A stretch of DNA of 64,000 nucleotides from Pseudomonas maioricensis (lineage in GTDB: Bacteria > Pseudomonadota > Gammaproteobacteria > Pseudomonadales > Pseudomonadaceae): positions 23,179-87,178 of the forward strand of contig NZ_LOHG01000011.1 of NCBI RefSeq assembly GCF_022790535.1. The letters run 5' to 3'. The position numbers were made by a program, and so were the translations under genes. The notes beneath the pieces were generated by a model, which was not told the origin of the DNA, searched no databases, and worked only from the letters and a program-made list of their open reading frames with translations. Within the stretch, counting starts at the first letter, position 1. Every line of letters starts with the position of its first letter. Shown here one piece after another: positions 1 through 8,868 of this stretch.

Positions 1-279
1 TCTGCCACGCGGCTCGGCTGTCAACGACGCGACTGCCTCATCGGCCATCTCCGCTTCAAGCAGCATCGCTTGGCAGTGGCTCAGATAACGCTCGCCCACA
101 GCCGTCAGTGCCAGTTTGCGCGTAGTGCGTTGCAGCAGGCTCGCGCCCAAACGCTCTTCAAGTTCGGCAATACGCCGTGACAGACGCGATTTGGGAATGC
201 CCAGCAGGCGTCCGGCGGCAGCAAAGCCACCGTATTCGACGACTTTGGCGAAATAGTAAAGGTCGTTAAGGTCTTGCAT
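1..279 (-). CDS. LysR-family regulator, N-terminal part (cut by window edge)
   Basis: The reverse strand encodes 93 residues from an ATG at 279 and runs off the window at base 1. The start MQDLNDLYYFAKVVEYGGF and the helix-turn-helix around residues 18-37 (AAAGRLLGIPKSRLSRRIAE) are typical of the LysR DNA-binding domain; the effector domain lies outside. It is divergent from azoR with about 130 bp between them, the usual arrangement of a LysR regulator with an azoreductase/quinone reductase target. That it controls azoR is inference from position. Confidence 0.85.
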   Translation of the reverse strand, partial: MQDLNDLYYFAKVVEYGGFAAAGRLLGIPKSRLSRRIAELEERLGASLLQRTTRKLALTAVGERYLSHCQAMLLEAEMADEAVASLTAEPRGR

Positions 280-408
280 ACCGGGATCGATTGTCCTGTG
301 TGTAGAACGAACTATCACATTTAAGCCGACTAATCAGCGATTGGATTGCGCTGTAGGATTATCCCCACTTGATCGCCAGCTGGCGACTTTTCATTTGGGA
401 AGCACGTT

Positions 409-1020
409 ATGAAACTTTTGCACATCGATTCCAGCATCCTCGGCGATCACTCTGCGTCTCGCCAGCTCAGCCGCGAAGTCGTTTCAGCCTTTACTGCTGT
501 TGAACAAAACGCACAGGTCATTTACCGCGATCTGGCCAGCGAATCACTGAACCACTTTTCCCCGGCAACGCTTGCCGCAGCGGGCACGCCCGAAGAAGGT
601 CGTGATTCAGCGCAGAAGCAGGAAGTGGCGACCAATGAACAAATCCTGCAAGAATTCCTCGATGCCGACGTGGTTGTGATTGGTGCACCAGTCTACAACT
701 TCACTATTCCTAGCCAGCTCAAGGCCTGGATTGACCGCATTACCGTTGCCGGGCGTACCTTCCGTTACACCGAAACAGGCCCGGAAGGCCTGGCTGGCGG
801 TAAACAAGTGATCATCGTTTCCACTGCTGGTGGTTTGCACGTCGGTCAACCGACCAGTGTTGGCCATGAGGATTTCCTCAAGGTTCTGTTCGGTTTCATT
901 GGTGTGACCGATTTGAAGTTTGTCTTCGCTCACGGCCTGGCTTATGGCGAGGAGCCGCGTGCCAATGCACTGACTGCGGCGCAAAAGCAGATTGCAGAAG
1001 AGTTGTTTGCGGTAGCGTGA
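409..1020 (+). CDS. azoR: FMN-dependent NADH:azoreductase / quinone reductase
   Basis: A 203-residue flavodoxin-like protein of the AzoR (AcpD) family, which reduces quinones and azo bonds with NADH and FMN in the cytosol. Visible family features are the N-terminal phosphate loop (HIDSSILGDHSASRQL, residues 5-20), the PVYNF motif at 94-98 that packs on the flavin, and STAGG at 138-142. Length matches the family (about 200 residues). It stands alone with a strong terminator just downstream and a divergent LysR gene upstream, so it is probably a single-gene unit induced by quinone or electrophile stress (inference). Confidence 0.92.
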   Translation: MKLLHIDSSILGDHSASRQLSREVVSAFTAVEQNAQVIYRDLASESLNHFSPATLAAAGTPEEGRDSAQKQEVATNEQILQEFLDADVVVIGAPVYNFTIPSQLKAWIDRITVAGRTFRYTETGPEGLAGGKQVIIVSTAGGLHVGQPTSVGHEDFLKVLFGFIGVTDLKFVFAHGLAYGEEPRANALTAAQKQIAEELFAVA

Positions 1021-1052
1021 AACAGGCTTACTGAACACCGCTGTTGAGAGAA

Positions 1053-1081
1053 CTCCAGTGCCCATGGCACTGGAGTTTTTT
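1053..1081 (+). terminator. Rho-independent terminator of azoR
   Basis: A perfect 10-bp stem (CTCCAGTGCC / GGCACTGGAG) with a 3-nt loop is followed directly by six T residues, 33 nt after the azoR stop codon. Confidence 0.93.
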
Positions 1082-1242
1082 GCTGTCTGGCGTATGCCAA
1101 TCAAACATAAATGCAACGTTTGTCGCCCGTTACGCTCTTAAAACCGGTGAGGCCTTGAAAAAGGTACGCAGACTCAATCGGAATAGCTCAGATCAATCCG
1201 ATCGTTTCAACTCGACTGACGTGAAGCGGATGACTGGAATTT

Positions 1243-3309
1243 ATGACGACACCGGAAAAGCAGTACGTGGAGTGGCTGGTTGAACAGTCAATGCTCAATG
1301 CCGCACGACAGCGCGCCAAGTTGTACTCAGGGCAAGGCAGGCTTTGGCAACGTCCATTCGCCGAGTCCCGACCCAGAGATGCATCGGCGATTGCATCGGT
1401 CTGGTTTACTGCTTATCCGGCGTCGATCATCACCCGACAGGGCGGATCGGTCCTTGAAGCGCTGGGCGATGAAACGCTCTGGCACGCCATGTCCGAGATT
1501 GGTATTCAAGGCATTCACAACGGCCCGCTGAAAACCTCCGGCGGCCTTCAGGGACGGCAGCACACACCTACTATCGACGGTAACTTTGACCGGATCAGCT
1601 TCGGTATCGACCCTGAGCTGGGCACCGATGCGCAGTTGCTCAGCCTGAGCCGCATCGCTGCAGCGCACAACGCAGTGGTCATTGATGATGTGATCCCGTC
1701 GCACACCGGCAAAGGTTCCGACTTCCGACTGGCCGAAATGGCCTATGAGGATTATCCGGGCCTGTATCACATGGTCGAAATCCGTGAGGAAGACTGGCAG
1801 CTGCTGCCGGATATTCCGGCTGGCCGCGACGCTGTGAACCTGATGCCCGAAGTAGTCGATGCGTTGAAGGACAAGCATTACATCGTCGGTCAGTTACAAC
1901 GGGTAATTTTCTTTGAGCCTGGCGTCAAGGAAACCGACTGGAGTGCTACCGGTATTGTCCAGGGGGTAGACGGCAAGGCCCGGCGTTGGGTGTACCTGCA
2001 TTACTTCAAGGAAGGTCAGCCATCCTTGAACTGGCTGGACCCAAGTTTCGCGGCGCAGCAAATGATCATCGGCGATGCGCTACATTCCATTGACGTCATG
2101 GGCGCGCGGGTTTTACGTCTGGATGCCAATGGTTTTCTGGGCGTCGAGCGCAAGGCTGAAGGCAATGCCTGGTCTGAAAGTCATCCACTGTCGATCACCG
2201 GCAATCAGTTGTTGGGCGGGGCGATCCGCAAGGCGGGCGGTTTCAGTTTTCAGGAATTGAACCTGACGCTGGACGACATCGCCTCGATGTCTCATGGCGG
2301 TGCAGATCTGTCTTACGACTTCATTTCCCGCCCGGCTTACCAGCATGCGCTGCTGACCGGCACCACTGAGTTTCTGCGGCTGATGCTGCGCCAGGTACAT
2401 GCTTTTGGCATTGACCCGGCGTCGCTGATTCATGCGCTGCAGAACCATGACGAATTAACCCTGGAGCTGGTGCACTTCTGGACGCTGCACGCCCATGACA
2501 CCTACCACTATCAAGGCCAGACGCTGCCCGGCAATATTCTTCGCGAGCATATCCGTGAAGAAATGTACGAGCGGCTCGCGGGAGAGCACGCCCCGTATAA
2601 CCTGAAGTTCGTGACCAATGGCGTGTCGTGCACCACCGCAAGCATCATTACAGCGGCATTGGGCATTCGTGATCTGGACGCGATCACCGACGAAGATGTC
2701 CAGAAAATCCAGCACATCCACTTGCTGTTGGTGATGTTCAACGCCATGCAACCCGGCGTGTTTGCCTTGTCAGGCTGGGATTTGGTCGGCGCGCTGCCAT
2801 TGCCTGCTGATCAGGTTCAGCATCTGATGCAGGACGGCGATACCCGCTGGATCCATCGCGGTGCTTACGATCTGGTCGATCTGGACCCTGAAGCCGACTT
2901 TTCGGCGGGCAACATGCCCCGCGCCAGAACGCTGTACGGCAGCCTCGTCAGTCAGCTACAACGTCCCGATTCATTTGCTTCGCAGTTGAAGAAAATCCTC
3001 GCAGTGCGCCGTGCCTACGACATCGCTGCAAGCAAGCAGATCCTGATTCCGGATGTGCAGCATCCAGGACTGCTGATCATGGTGCACGAGTTGCCTGCCG
3101 GAAAGGGCACGCAGATCACGGCGCTGAACTTCAGCAACGAGCCAGTGGTGGAAACCCTGCACCTGGCTGACATAGCCCCGGGTCCTGTGGTGGATATCAT
3201 TAATGAACGGGTCGAAGGCGACCTGACAGACCAGGGTGAGTTCACGATTACTCTCGACGCTTATGAGGGGTTGGCGTTGCGCGTAGTCAGTGCGTTGCCA
3301 GGTTTTTAA
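1243..3309 (+). CDS. treS: Maltose alpha-D-glucosyltransferase (trehalose synthase), GH13
   Basis: A 688-residue GH13-family protein of the stand-alone Pseudomonas trehalose synthase type, which isomerises maltose and trehalose. The expected catalytic residues are visible: nucleophile Asp294 in RVLRLDANGF, acid/base Glu338 in GFSFQELNL, and the transition-state Asp403 in LQNHDEL. Length agrees with the roughly 690-residue stand-alone form rather than the TreS-maltokinase fusion. The start is the ATG at 1243; only a weak Shine-Dalgarno (TGGAAT) precedes it. No maltokinase, GlgE or TreZ/TreY gene is adjacent, so this copy is separated from the glycogen/trehalose cluster. A different GH13 isomerase specificity cannot be excluded. 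Confidence 0.8.
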   Translation: MTTPEKQYVEWLVEQSMLNAARQRAKLYSGQGRLWQRPFAESRPRDASAIASVWFTAYPASIITRQGGSVLEALGDETLWHAMSEIGIQGIHNGPLKTSGGLQGRQHTPTIDGNFDRISFGIDPELGTDAQLLSLSRIAAAHNAVVIDDVIPSHTGKGSDFRLAEMAYEDYPGLYHMVEIREEDWQLLPDIPAGRDAVNLMPEVVDALKDKHYIVGQLQRVIFFEPGVKETDWSATGIVQGVDGKARRWVYLHYFKEGQPSLNWLDPSFAAQQMIIGDALHSIDVMGARVLRLDANGFLGVERKAEGNAWSESHPLSITGNQLLGGAIRKAGGFSFQELNLTLDDIASMSHGGADLSYDFISRPAYQHALLTGTTEFLRLMLRQVHAFGIDPASLIHALQNHDELTLELVHFWTLHAHDTYHYQGQTLPGNILREHIREEMYERLAGEHAPYNLKFVTNGVSCTTASIITAALGIRDLDAITDEDVQKIQHIHLLLVMFNAMQPGVFALSGWDLVGALPLPADQVQHLMQDGDTRWIHRGAYDLVDLDPEADFSAGNMPRARTLYGSLVSQLQRPDSFASQLKKILAVRRAYDIAASKQILIPDVQHPGLLIMVHELPAGKGTQITALNFSNEPVVETLHLADIAPGPVVDIINERVEGDLTDQGEFTITLDAYEGLALRVVSALPGF

Positions 3310-3403
3310 ACACCGTCCCCGACACCGACTGTGTAGCTCCGTTGACGAAATGACGACATATCTGGCCTGATACTGTCCGGATGTAAACGTCAACGGAAGC
3401 TGC

Positions 3404-4738
3404 ATGGATATCAAACACAGTCTCAAACAGCGCATCGTCATCGTCTTCACGCTGATGAGTACTCTGGTCGCCTTGATCTTTGCAGCAGGCATTGTCGTCA
3501 CTGTGCACCTGGTGGGTAAAAAGCTGACCACACTTTCAATGAACGGCGACTTGCACCGCCTGCTGTTGATGGATGACGTCGCCAACTGGAGCCATCGACC
3601 GGAAAAAGACTCGTTTTTCTACGTGCAGGATGCGTCGGGCCTGTTTGCGATGCCTGATGTTCTCAAGCCTCTTGGGCCCGGATTTCATAAAGTCACCAAA
3701 GACAACATCAGTTACTACGCGATGGTTGACGTAGTGGATGGTCGTCAGTACGTCTTGCTGCGGGACCAGTCCGCGACGATTCAGCGCGAGCGCATCTTGT
3801 TTGCCATTGTTCTGGTGGGGTTTGTGCTCAGCGTTCTGTTGGCGTTGTTGCTGGGGCGCCTCCTCGCACAGCGGGTCATGGCGCCCGTTGTAAAACTGGC
3901 GGGCCAGGTGCGTCACCGTGATCAGGTCATGGACGCCGCCCCGGCGCTGGCACCGGATTATGCGCATGACGAAGTGGGTGAGCTTGCTGTGTCTTTCGAT
4001 GAAACCCTGGGCCGACTGCGCGCCGCCCTGAGTCGCGAGAAGATGTTCACCAGCGATGTCAGTCATGAACTGCGCACGCCGTTGATGGTGCTGGCGAGTT
4101 CCTGTGAGTTGTTGTTGGAAAATCCCGCCGTCGACCCTCGATCACGTAATCAGGTGTTACGCATCTCCCGCGCCAGCGAAGGCATGCGCCAACTGGTGGA
4201 AACCTTCCTGCTACTGGCCCGTATCGACACCGAGGTGCCAGGGCATGGCCCGCGCTCAACGCTCACGGCGGTGGCGGATGAGTTAGTGGATATCTGGCGC
4301 AAACCCATCGAAGAAAAAGGCCTGACCTTGCGCTATGAGCCCGGCGTCGGTTCGGATCGCCTGTACAACGCAACGCTGCTGCATTCGGTCATGAGCAACC
4401 TGCTGCGCAATGCCTGGCACTACACCGACGAAGGCTTTATCAGCCTGAACCTGCACGGTAACCGCTTTACGGTTGAAGACAGCGGAATCGGTATACCGAT
4501 TGAGAAACAGCAGGCCATGTTCCAGCCTTTTGTCCGCGGCGATGAGCAGCGAGGGGAAGGCCTCGGTCTGGGCCTGTCGCTGGTGCAGCGCATCTGCACG
4601 CATCAAGGGTGGTCGGTCAATCTTGAAAGCCGTGTGCCACAGGGGTGCTGTTTTGAAGTGAGCCTGGTGGTATCCGCTGCTTCTGCAGATAAACCTGAGA
4701 GTACCCGGAAACCGAACGCTGTCAGTCAGCCTGCTTAG
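3404..4738 (+). CDS. Orphan sensor histidine kinase
   Basis: A 444-residue inner-membrane kinase. It has a first transmembrane helix at about 10-35, a roughly 95-residue periplasmic sensor, a second helix at about 131-152, a HAMP-like linker, an H-box SDVSHELRTPL with phospho-accepting His221, an N-box with Asn336, and G-boxes DSGIG (359-363) and GEGLGLGLS (384-392). All catalytic boxes are intact, so it should be active. No response regulator lies on either side: treS is upstream and a DUF3830 gene downstream, so the partner must be elsewhere. The general layout resembles ColS/PmrB-type kinases, but I cannot assign it to one. Confidence 0.88.
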   Translation: MDIKHSLKQRIVIVFTLMSTLVALIFAAGIVVTVHLVGKKLTTLSMNGDLHRLLLMDDVANWSHRPEKDSFFYVQDASGLFAMPDVLKPLGPGFHKVTKDNISYYAMVDVVDGRQYVLLRDQSATIQRERILFAIVLVGFVLSVLLALLLGRLLAQRVMAPVVKLAGQVRHRDQVMDAAPALAPDYAHDEVGELAVSFDETLGRLRAALSREKMFTSDVSHELRTPLMVLASSCELLLENPAVDPRSRNQVLRISRASEGMRQLVETFLLLARIDTEVPGHGPRSTLTAVADELVDIWRKPIEEKGLTLRYEPGVGSDRLYNATLLHSVMSNLLRNAWHYTDEGFISLNLHGNRFTVEDSGIGIPIEKQQAMFQPFVRGDEQRGEGLGLGLSLVQRICTHQGWSVNLESRVPQGCCFEVSLVVSAASADKPESTRKPNAVSQPA

Positions 4739-4795
4739 ACAGGTGCTTGCAGTGATGCGATGTGATCAACCCGTTTATCTTGAGAGTGATCCTGA

Positions 4796-5221
4796 ATGAC
4801 GACCCTGAAAATTACCTCGGGCGGGTATGAGTTTCTTGCTGAGACCCATCCGGACGCACCGCAAACCGTTGCGGCTTTTCTCACGCTGTTGCCATACCGA
4901 CAGAAAGCGATTCACGTTCGATGGAGCGGTGAGGCTTGCTGGGTACCATTGGGTGAGTACCAACTGCTGTTGAACGATCAGCCCATCGGCTTTGAAAACC
5001 ACACCAGCCATCCATCGGTAGGGGACATTCTGTTCTACCCCGGGCCTTACAGCGAGACCGAGATCCTGATCGCCTATGGTTCGTGCAGCTTCGCCAGCAA
5101 AATGGGGCAATTGGCCGGTAATCACTTCCTGACCATTGTGCAGGGCAAGGAAAACCTGCGCGCCCTCGGGGTTAAAACCCTTTGGGAAGGTGCGCAGGAT
5201 GTACTGTTTGAGCTGGCCTGA
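4796..5221 (+). CDS. DUF3830 (cyclophilin-like fold) protein
   Basis: A 141-residue soluble protein with no signal peptide. Its pattern, an N-terminal beta strand, PQTVAAFLTLLPYRQKAIHVRWSG, the VGDILFYPGPYSETEILIAYG block, and a C-terminal ALGVKTLWEGAQ segment, is that of the DUF3830 family, which adopts a cyclophilin-like beta barrel. The GDxLFYPG segment is the usual family landmark. No enzymatic activity is established for the family as far as I know. It is 57 bp downstream of the sensor kinase on the same strand and may be co-transcribed with it. Confidence 0.7.
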   Translation: MTTLKITSGGYEFLAETHPDAPQTVAAFLTLLPYRQKAIHVRWSGEACWVPLGEYQLLLNDQPIGFENHTSHPSVGDILFYPGPYSETEILIAYGSCSFASKMGQLAGNHFLTIVQGKENLRALGVKTLWEGAQDVLFELA

Positions 5222-5232
5222 CCGGTTCAGGC

Positions 5233-5625
5233 TCAGGTTGCCAATGCGCGCCACAGCGCCCAGGCGATCATCAACCAGATCAGCACGATGCAGACGACCA
5301 TCAACCAGCGTCCATTGAGGCTGATTCGCTCTCCTGCCATGGCTTGTGCTTCGGGACGACAGCGTTGCTGCAGCGCGTCGGGGATCAGACGCAGGGCGAG
5401 GGCGATACCCAGCGGCAGCAGAAGCACGTCGTCCAGAAAGCCCAGCACCGGGATGAAATCGGGAATCAGATCAATCGGGCTGATGGCGTAAGCCACGGTC
5501 ACCAATGCGATGATTTTCGGCAGCCAGGGCATGTCCGGTTGACGGCAGCATAACCAGAGCAGAATCAGATTGGCTTTAAGACGGCGAGCCCAGAGCTTCA
5601 GTTGTTTTACGGTGTTGCTGATCAT
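5233..5625 (-). CDS. YkvA-family (DUF1232) membrane protein
   Basis: A 130-residue protein with the DUF1232 core (PWLPKIIALVTVAYAISPID, then LIPDFIPVLGFLDDVLLLPL, about residues 33-72) and an additional C-terminal transmembrane helix (about 108-126). The SPIDLIPDFIP motif is diagnostic for this family of small membrane proteins of unknown function. It is convergent with the DUF3830 gene with an 11-bp gap. Confidence 0.85.
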   Translation of the reverse strand: MISNTVKQLKLWARRLKANLILLWLCCRQPDMPWLPKIIALVTVAYAISPIDLIPDFIPVLGFLDDVLLLPLGIALALRLIPDALQQRCRPEAQAMAGERISLNGRWLMVVCIVLIWLMIAWALWRALAT

Positions 5626-5726
5626 TGTGACTACTCGTCAGGCGGCGCGTGTTGGCGCCCTGTAAAAGTGGAATGTGGTGCCAGACAAATCCGTTCATTC
5701 AAGCTCCTGTGTCTGTTCCGCAGCGC

Positions 5727-7034
5727 TTACCTGGAAGCGCCGCCCAGGTCTTTGAAGCACGCCTGTTGATGGAAAACAAAAGGCACGTCGGGTAACGCTG
5801 TGAATTGCCGGATCAACATCCGGTACTCGGCGTCCGGGTCCAGATCAGCGAACTGTTCTGGCCAGAATATCTTGGCCAGCCATTGCGCCCCGATCACATT
5901 GAAAACACTGTTATAGAACTGATGATTGAGGCCTTGTACGCAGTTTTCTGCTGAGTTCGCAGTGGCCGCAAAGCCCGGGCGGGACATCAAACGGTTCATT
6001 TCGCTGTTGATACGTTCGGCATCGGCGCCATAGCCAAAAGGGATGGCGGTAACTCCATTGCGTTGACGCTGGGTGCCCGTCATGAGGTACACGTCGGGTT
6101 TACTCAAAATCAGTGTTTCCAGTGCTACGTCGGCTGACTCGCTGCGCAGATAGCGCGAGCCCAGGTTTATTGCTCCCAGGTTTTCAATCAGCAAGCCCCA
6201 GCCAGCGTGGGCCTGAGTGTGGCAGCACCCGCCAGATCCCGCTTGTCCGGCCCGCGCCTCGACAAATACTTTGGGGCCGGGTAAACCCGCAGTTTTCTCG
6301 CGGATGTGCGCCAACTGCCGACGGTAGACCTGCAAGTAGGCAGTTGCGTTGTCTTCCCGGCCCAATATCTGGCCCAGCAACTCCAGACTGCGGGGTACGT
6401 TAACCAAGGGATCCAGCTCATTGTCGACATAGATCAGGGGGATTCCCAGCCGCTCAAGCACGCTGTTGAGTACCGTATTCTCTATGGCTGCGCGCCCACT
6501 GAGGCGGGCGATGATCAGGTCAGGGTGGGTGCGCAGCAGGCTTTCGATGTCCAGCTGGCCGGTGTCGGGAAAGTCCAGGTCCTGGACCTGCTTTGCCTGC
6601 GGCCAGCGCTGGCTCACGACCTTCCACAGCCCAGGGTCGGAGCTGGCCAGATTGTTATCCCACGCAACGACCCGGGCCAACGGTGACTTACGCTCCAGCA
6701 ATGCCAATGACAGGAGCACGTTACTGTCCTGCAGCACGATACGTTGCGGGGCGTGGGGCAGTGTGACGCTGCGCCCGGCCAGATCGACGACTGTGAGTGG
6801 GTAATTCGCGGCCTGGCTGGTCGTGCAGCACAATAGTAGCCCGGCAATTACCTTGCATGCCGCCAATGCCAGGTTTTTAAGGGGATTACGCGGACATCCC
6901 GAGACAACGCGTTGCCCCTGTGGGAGCGAGGCTTGCCCGCGATTCAGACGCCGCATTCCATCAGTTACACCGTTTAATCGTTCATCGCGGGCAAGCGCCG
7001 CTCCCACAGGGCCGCGCCCTGAAGCGCAGATCAT
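5727..7034 (-). CDS. ABC transporter substrate-binding protein (FecB/BtuF class)
   Basis: Periplasmic binding protein for iron-chelate or cobalamin-like uptake: the mature part begins near ANYPLTVVDLAGRSVTLP and continues with RIVLQDSNVLLSLALL and LLRTHPDLIIARLSG, typical of the helical-backbone class. I choose the ATG at 7034 (435 residues) because its ATGA overlaps the ATPase stop codon, as ATGA/TTGA overlaps join the other genes of this operon. However, residues 9-40 are encoded by a REP palindrome (6917-7010), which places about 65 residues before the end of the signal peptide (NLALAACKVIAGLLLCCTTSQA). Alternative starts in frame are ATG 6956 (inside the palindrome) and TTG 6866. Last gene of the operon. 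Confidence 0.75.
   Translation of the reverse strand: MICASGRGPVGAALARDERLNGVTDGMRRLNRGQASLPQGQRVVSGCPRNPLKNLALAACKVIAGLLLCCTTSQAANYPLTVVDLAGRSVTLPHAPQRIVLQDSNVLLSLALLERKSPLARVVAWDNNLASSDPGLWKVVSQRWPQAKQVQDLDFPDTGQLDIESLLRTHPDLIIARLSGRAAIENTVLNSVLERLGIPLIYVDNELDPLVNVPRSLELLGQILGREDNATAYLQVYRRQLAHIREKTAGLPGPKVFVEARAGQAGSGGCCHTQAHAGWGLLIENLGAINLGSRYLRSESADVALETLILSKPDVYLMTGTQRQRNGVTAIPFGYGADAERINSEMNRLMSRPGFAATANSAENCVQGLNHQFYNSVFNVIGAQWLAKIFWPEQFADLDPDAEYRMLIRQFTALPDVPFVFHQQACFKDLGGASR
6917..7010. repeat. REP-type palindrome inside the binding-protein reading frame
   Basis: Two 27-nt arms (6917-6943 and 6984-7010) are inverted copies with two mismatches; the outer ends are CCTGTGGGAGCG and CGCTCCCACAGG and the inner ends CTTGCCCGCGAT / ATCGCGGGCAAG. 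This is the widespread Pseudomonas GTGGGAGCG...TTGCCCGCGAT element, normally intergenic. Here it contains no in-frame stop in the binding-protein frame. Confidence 0.88.
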
Positions 7035-7813
7035 GCCACCGACCCGTCGACATGAATCTGCACCCGGCCCTGGCTGCAGCGTTCGACCCGGGCGTGTACC
7101 CGATAGACCTGTGCCAGCATGGCCGGGGTCAGGGTCTGTGCCGGGCTGCCTGCGGCGTTCAGGCGGCCGCGTTCGAGGACCATGATCTGGTCGGCCCAAC
7201 GCGCCGCCAGCCCGAGGTCATGGAGCACAACCACGACGATGCGACCCTGATCGGCCAACTGTCGAACCATGCTCATGACGTCATTCTGGTAACGCAGATC
7301 GAGCGCACTGGTGGGCTCGTCGAGCAACAGCAGGCGCGGTTGACGAATCACCGCCTGAGCCAGGCTGACCATCTGGCGTTGACCACCGGACAGACTCTCC
7401 AGCGGTTGCAGGGCCAGATGCATGATTCCCAGTTGCTCCAGTACTGCACAGGCTTTGTCTTGTTGCTCCCTTGCGCTGCCAACCATGGCCAGCGAATCAC
7501 CACCGCGTAATGCGCCGAGCAACGTTTCGAGCACACTCAAGGCAATGCCATCGGGCAAGGTCTGAGGCATGAAACCCAGCACAGCGGCACGTTCACGACG
7601 CTTGCAACGCAGCAGGTCGAGGTCGCCGAGACGTATTTCGCCCGTGGCAGACAGTAGCCCGGCAAGGCTGCGCAGCAGGGTCGACTTGCCTGCACCATTG
7701 GGGCCGACCAGCGCCACGACCTGGCCTGGAGCCACGTCGGGCAGATCGATGCCGTGCAGGACGGTGCTGTGCTTGTAGCCGACGGTGAGATTACGCACCT
7801 GCAACAGGCTCAT
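7031..7813 (-). CDS. ABC transporter ATP-binding protein (FecE/FhuC class)
   Basis: A 260-residue ATPase that powers the siderophore/cobalamin-type importer. Walker A is GPNGAGKS at 37-44, the signature LSGGQ at 141-145, Walker B LLLLDEPT at 161-168 and the H-loop His198; all are intact. Its start codon overlaps the permease stop by 4 nt (ATGA) and its stop overlaps the proposed start of the binding protein in the same way, so the genes are translationally coupled. Confidence 0.92.
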   Translation of the reverse strand: MSLLQVRNLTVGYKHSTVLHGIDLPDVAPGQVVALVGPNGAGKSTLLRSLAGLLSATGEIRLGDLDLLRCKRRERAAVLGFMPQTLPDGIALSVLETLLGALRGGDSLAMVGSAREQQDKACAVLEQLGIMHLALQPLESLSGGQRQMVSLAQAVIRQPRLLLLDEPTSALDLRYQNDVMSMVRQLADQGRIVVVVLHDLGLAARWADQIMVLERGRLNAAGSPAQTLTPAMLAQVYRVHARVERCSQGRVQIHVDGSVA

Positions 7814-8868
7814 GTCCGGCCTCGCTTGAGAATCAGGCTCATGAACAGCGGCACGCCGACCACGGCGGTCACGATGCCGATAGGCAAGACCACGCCCGGT
7901 ATGAGTTGTTTGCTGACAATCGCCGACAGCGACATGATCAATGCGCCCATCAATGCACTGACCGGCAGGAAGAACCGGTGATCTTCACCGATCAGCATGC
8001 GGGCGATGTGTGGGCCTACCAGTCCGATAAAACCGATCGTGCCGACAAACGCCACCGCAGTGGCAGCCAGCAGACTGATGCGCAGCAGGGCGCCCAGACG
8101 CAAACGAGCGACGTCAATGCCCAGCGTTGCAGCACGCTCGTCGCCCAGGCGCAGGGTGGTCATCTGCCAGGAAGCACGCAAACTGAATGGCAATACCACA
8201 AAGAACACCGCGGCCAGCGTTTGCACCGCAGGCCAACTGGCTCGGCTAAGGCTGCCCATGCTCCAGAACACCAATTGCTGCAAGGCATCCGCCGAGGCCA
8301 GGTATTGCAGCAGCGCGACCATGGCATTGAAGCTGAAGACCAGCGCGATGCCGAACAACACCAGTGACTGCACGCCGCCCGTGAGGCTCGCAACCGCCTG
8401 CAACAGCAAGACCGAGGCAAAGGCGAAGATGAACGCGTTGGCGGTGATCAACCAGCTACCGGGGACGCCCGGGATACCCAGGTCGAGCACGATAGCCAGT
8501 GCCGCACCGAAGGAGGCTGCCGATGACACGCCCAGGGTGAACGGGCTGGCCAGCGGATTGTTGAGGATGGTCTGCATTTCCGCCCCGGCCAGGGACAGAG
8601 CAGCGCCGACCAATACCGCCATCAGCGCGAACGGCAGGCGCAGCTCACGGACAATCACCTGGGTGTCCGGGTCAGTACTGGCGGGGGCGAATATCGCCAG
8701 CAGCACATCGCTCGCGGCAAAGCGCGTGGTGCCCAGCGTGATGTCAGCCACCAGACAAGCCAGCAACGTCGCCACGAGTACGGCGCAGATCCACAGACGT
8801 TTACGCAGGATTCTGCTGTAGGCGACATGCAGTGTTTCGGCGTTCAGCGTGGGCTGCGAACGACTCAA
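7810..8868 (-). CDS. FecCD-family ABC transporter permease
   Basis: A 352-residue polytopic permease of the FecCD/BtuC family. Landmarks are GAALSLAGAEMQTILNNPLA (about 87-106), TLGVSSAASFGAALA, and the C-terminal GFIGLVGPHIARMLIGEDHR coupling region. Translation apparently starts at TTG 8868, whose TTGA overlaps the receptor stop codon; no suitably placed ATG exists in frame. A single permease gene implies a homodimer. Confidence 0.9.
   Translation of the reverse strand: MSRSQPTLNAETLHVAYSRILRKRLWICAVLVATLLACLVADITLGTTRFAASDVLLAIFAPASTDPDTQVIVRELRLPFALMAVLVGAALSLAGAEMQTILNNPLASPFTLGVSSAASFGAALAIVLDLGIPGVPGSWLITANAFIFAFASVLLLQAVASLTGGVQSLVLFGIALVFSFNAMVALLQYLASADALQQLVFWSMGSLSRASWPAVQTLAAVFFVVLPFSLRASWQMTTLRLGDERAATLGIDVARLRLGALLRISLLAATAVAFVGTIGFIGLVGPHIARMLIGEDHRFFLPVSALMGALIMSLSAIVSKQLIPGVVLPIGIVTAVVGVPLFMSLILKRGRT

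Noticed and set aside
1044..1283. 79-residue open frame before treS
   Set aside because: It runs through the azoR terminator hairpin, overlaps the treS start, and has no ribosome site or family resemblance.
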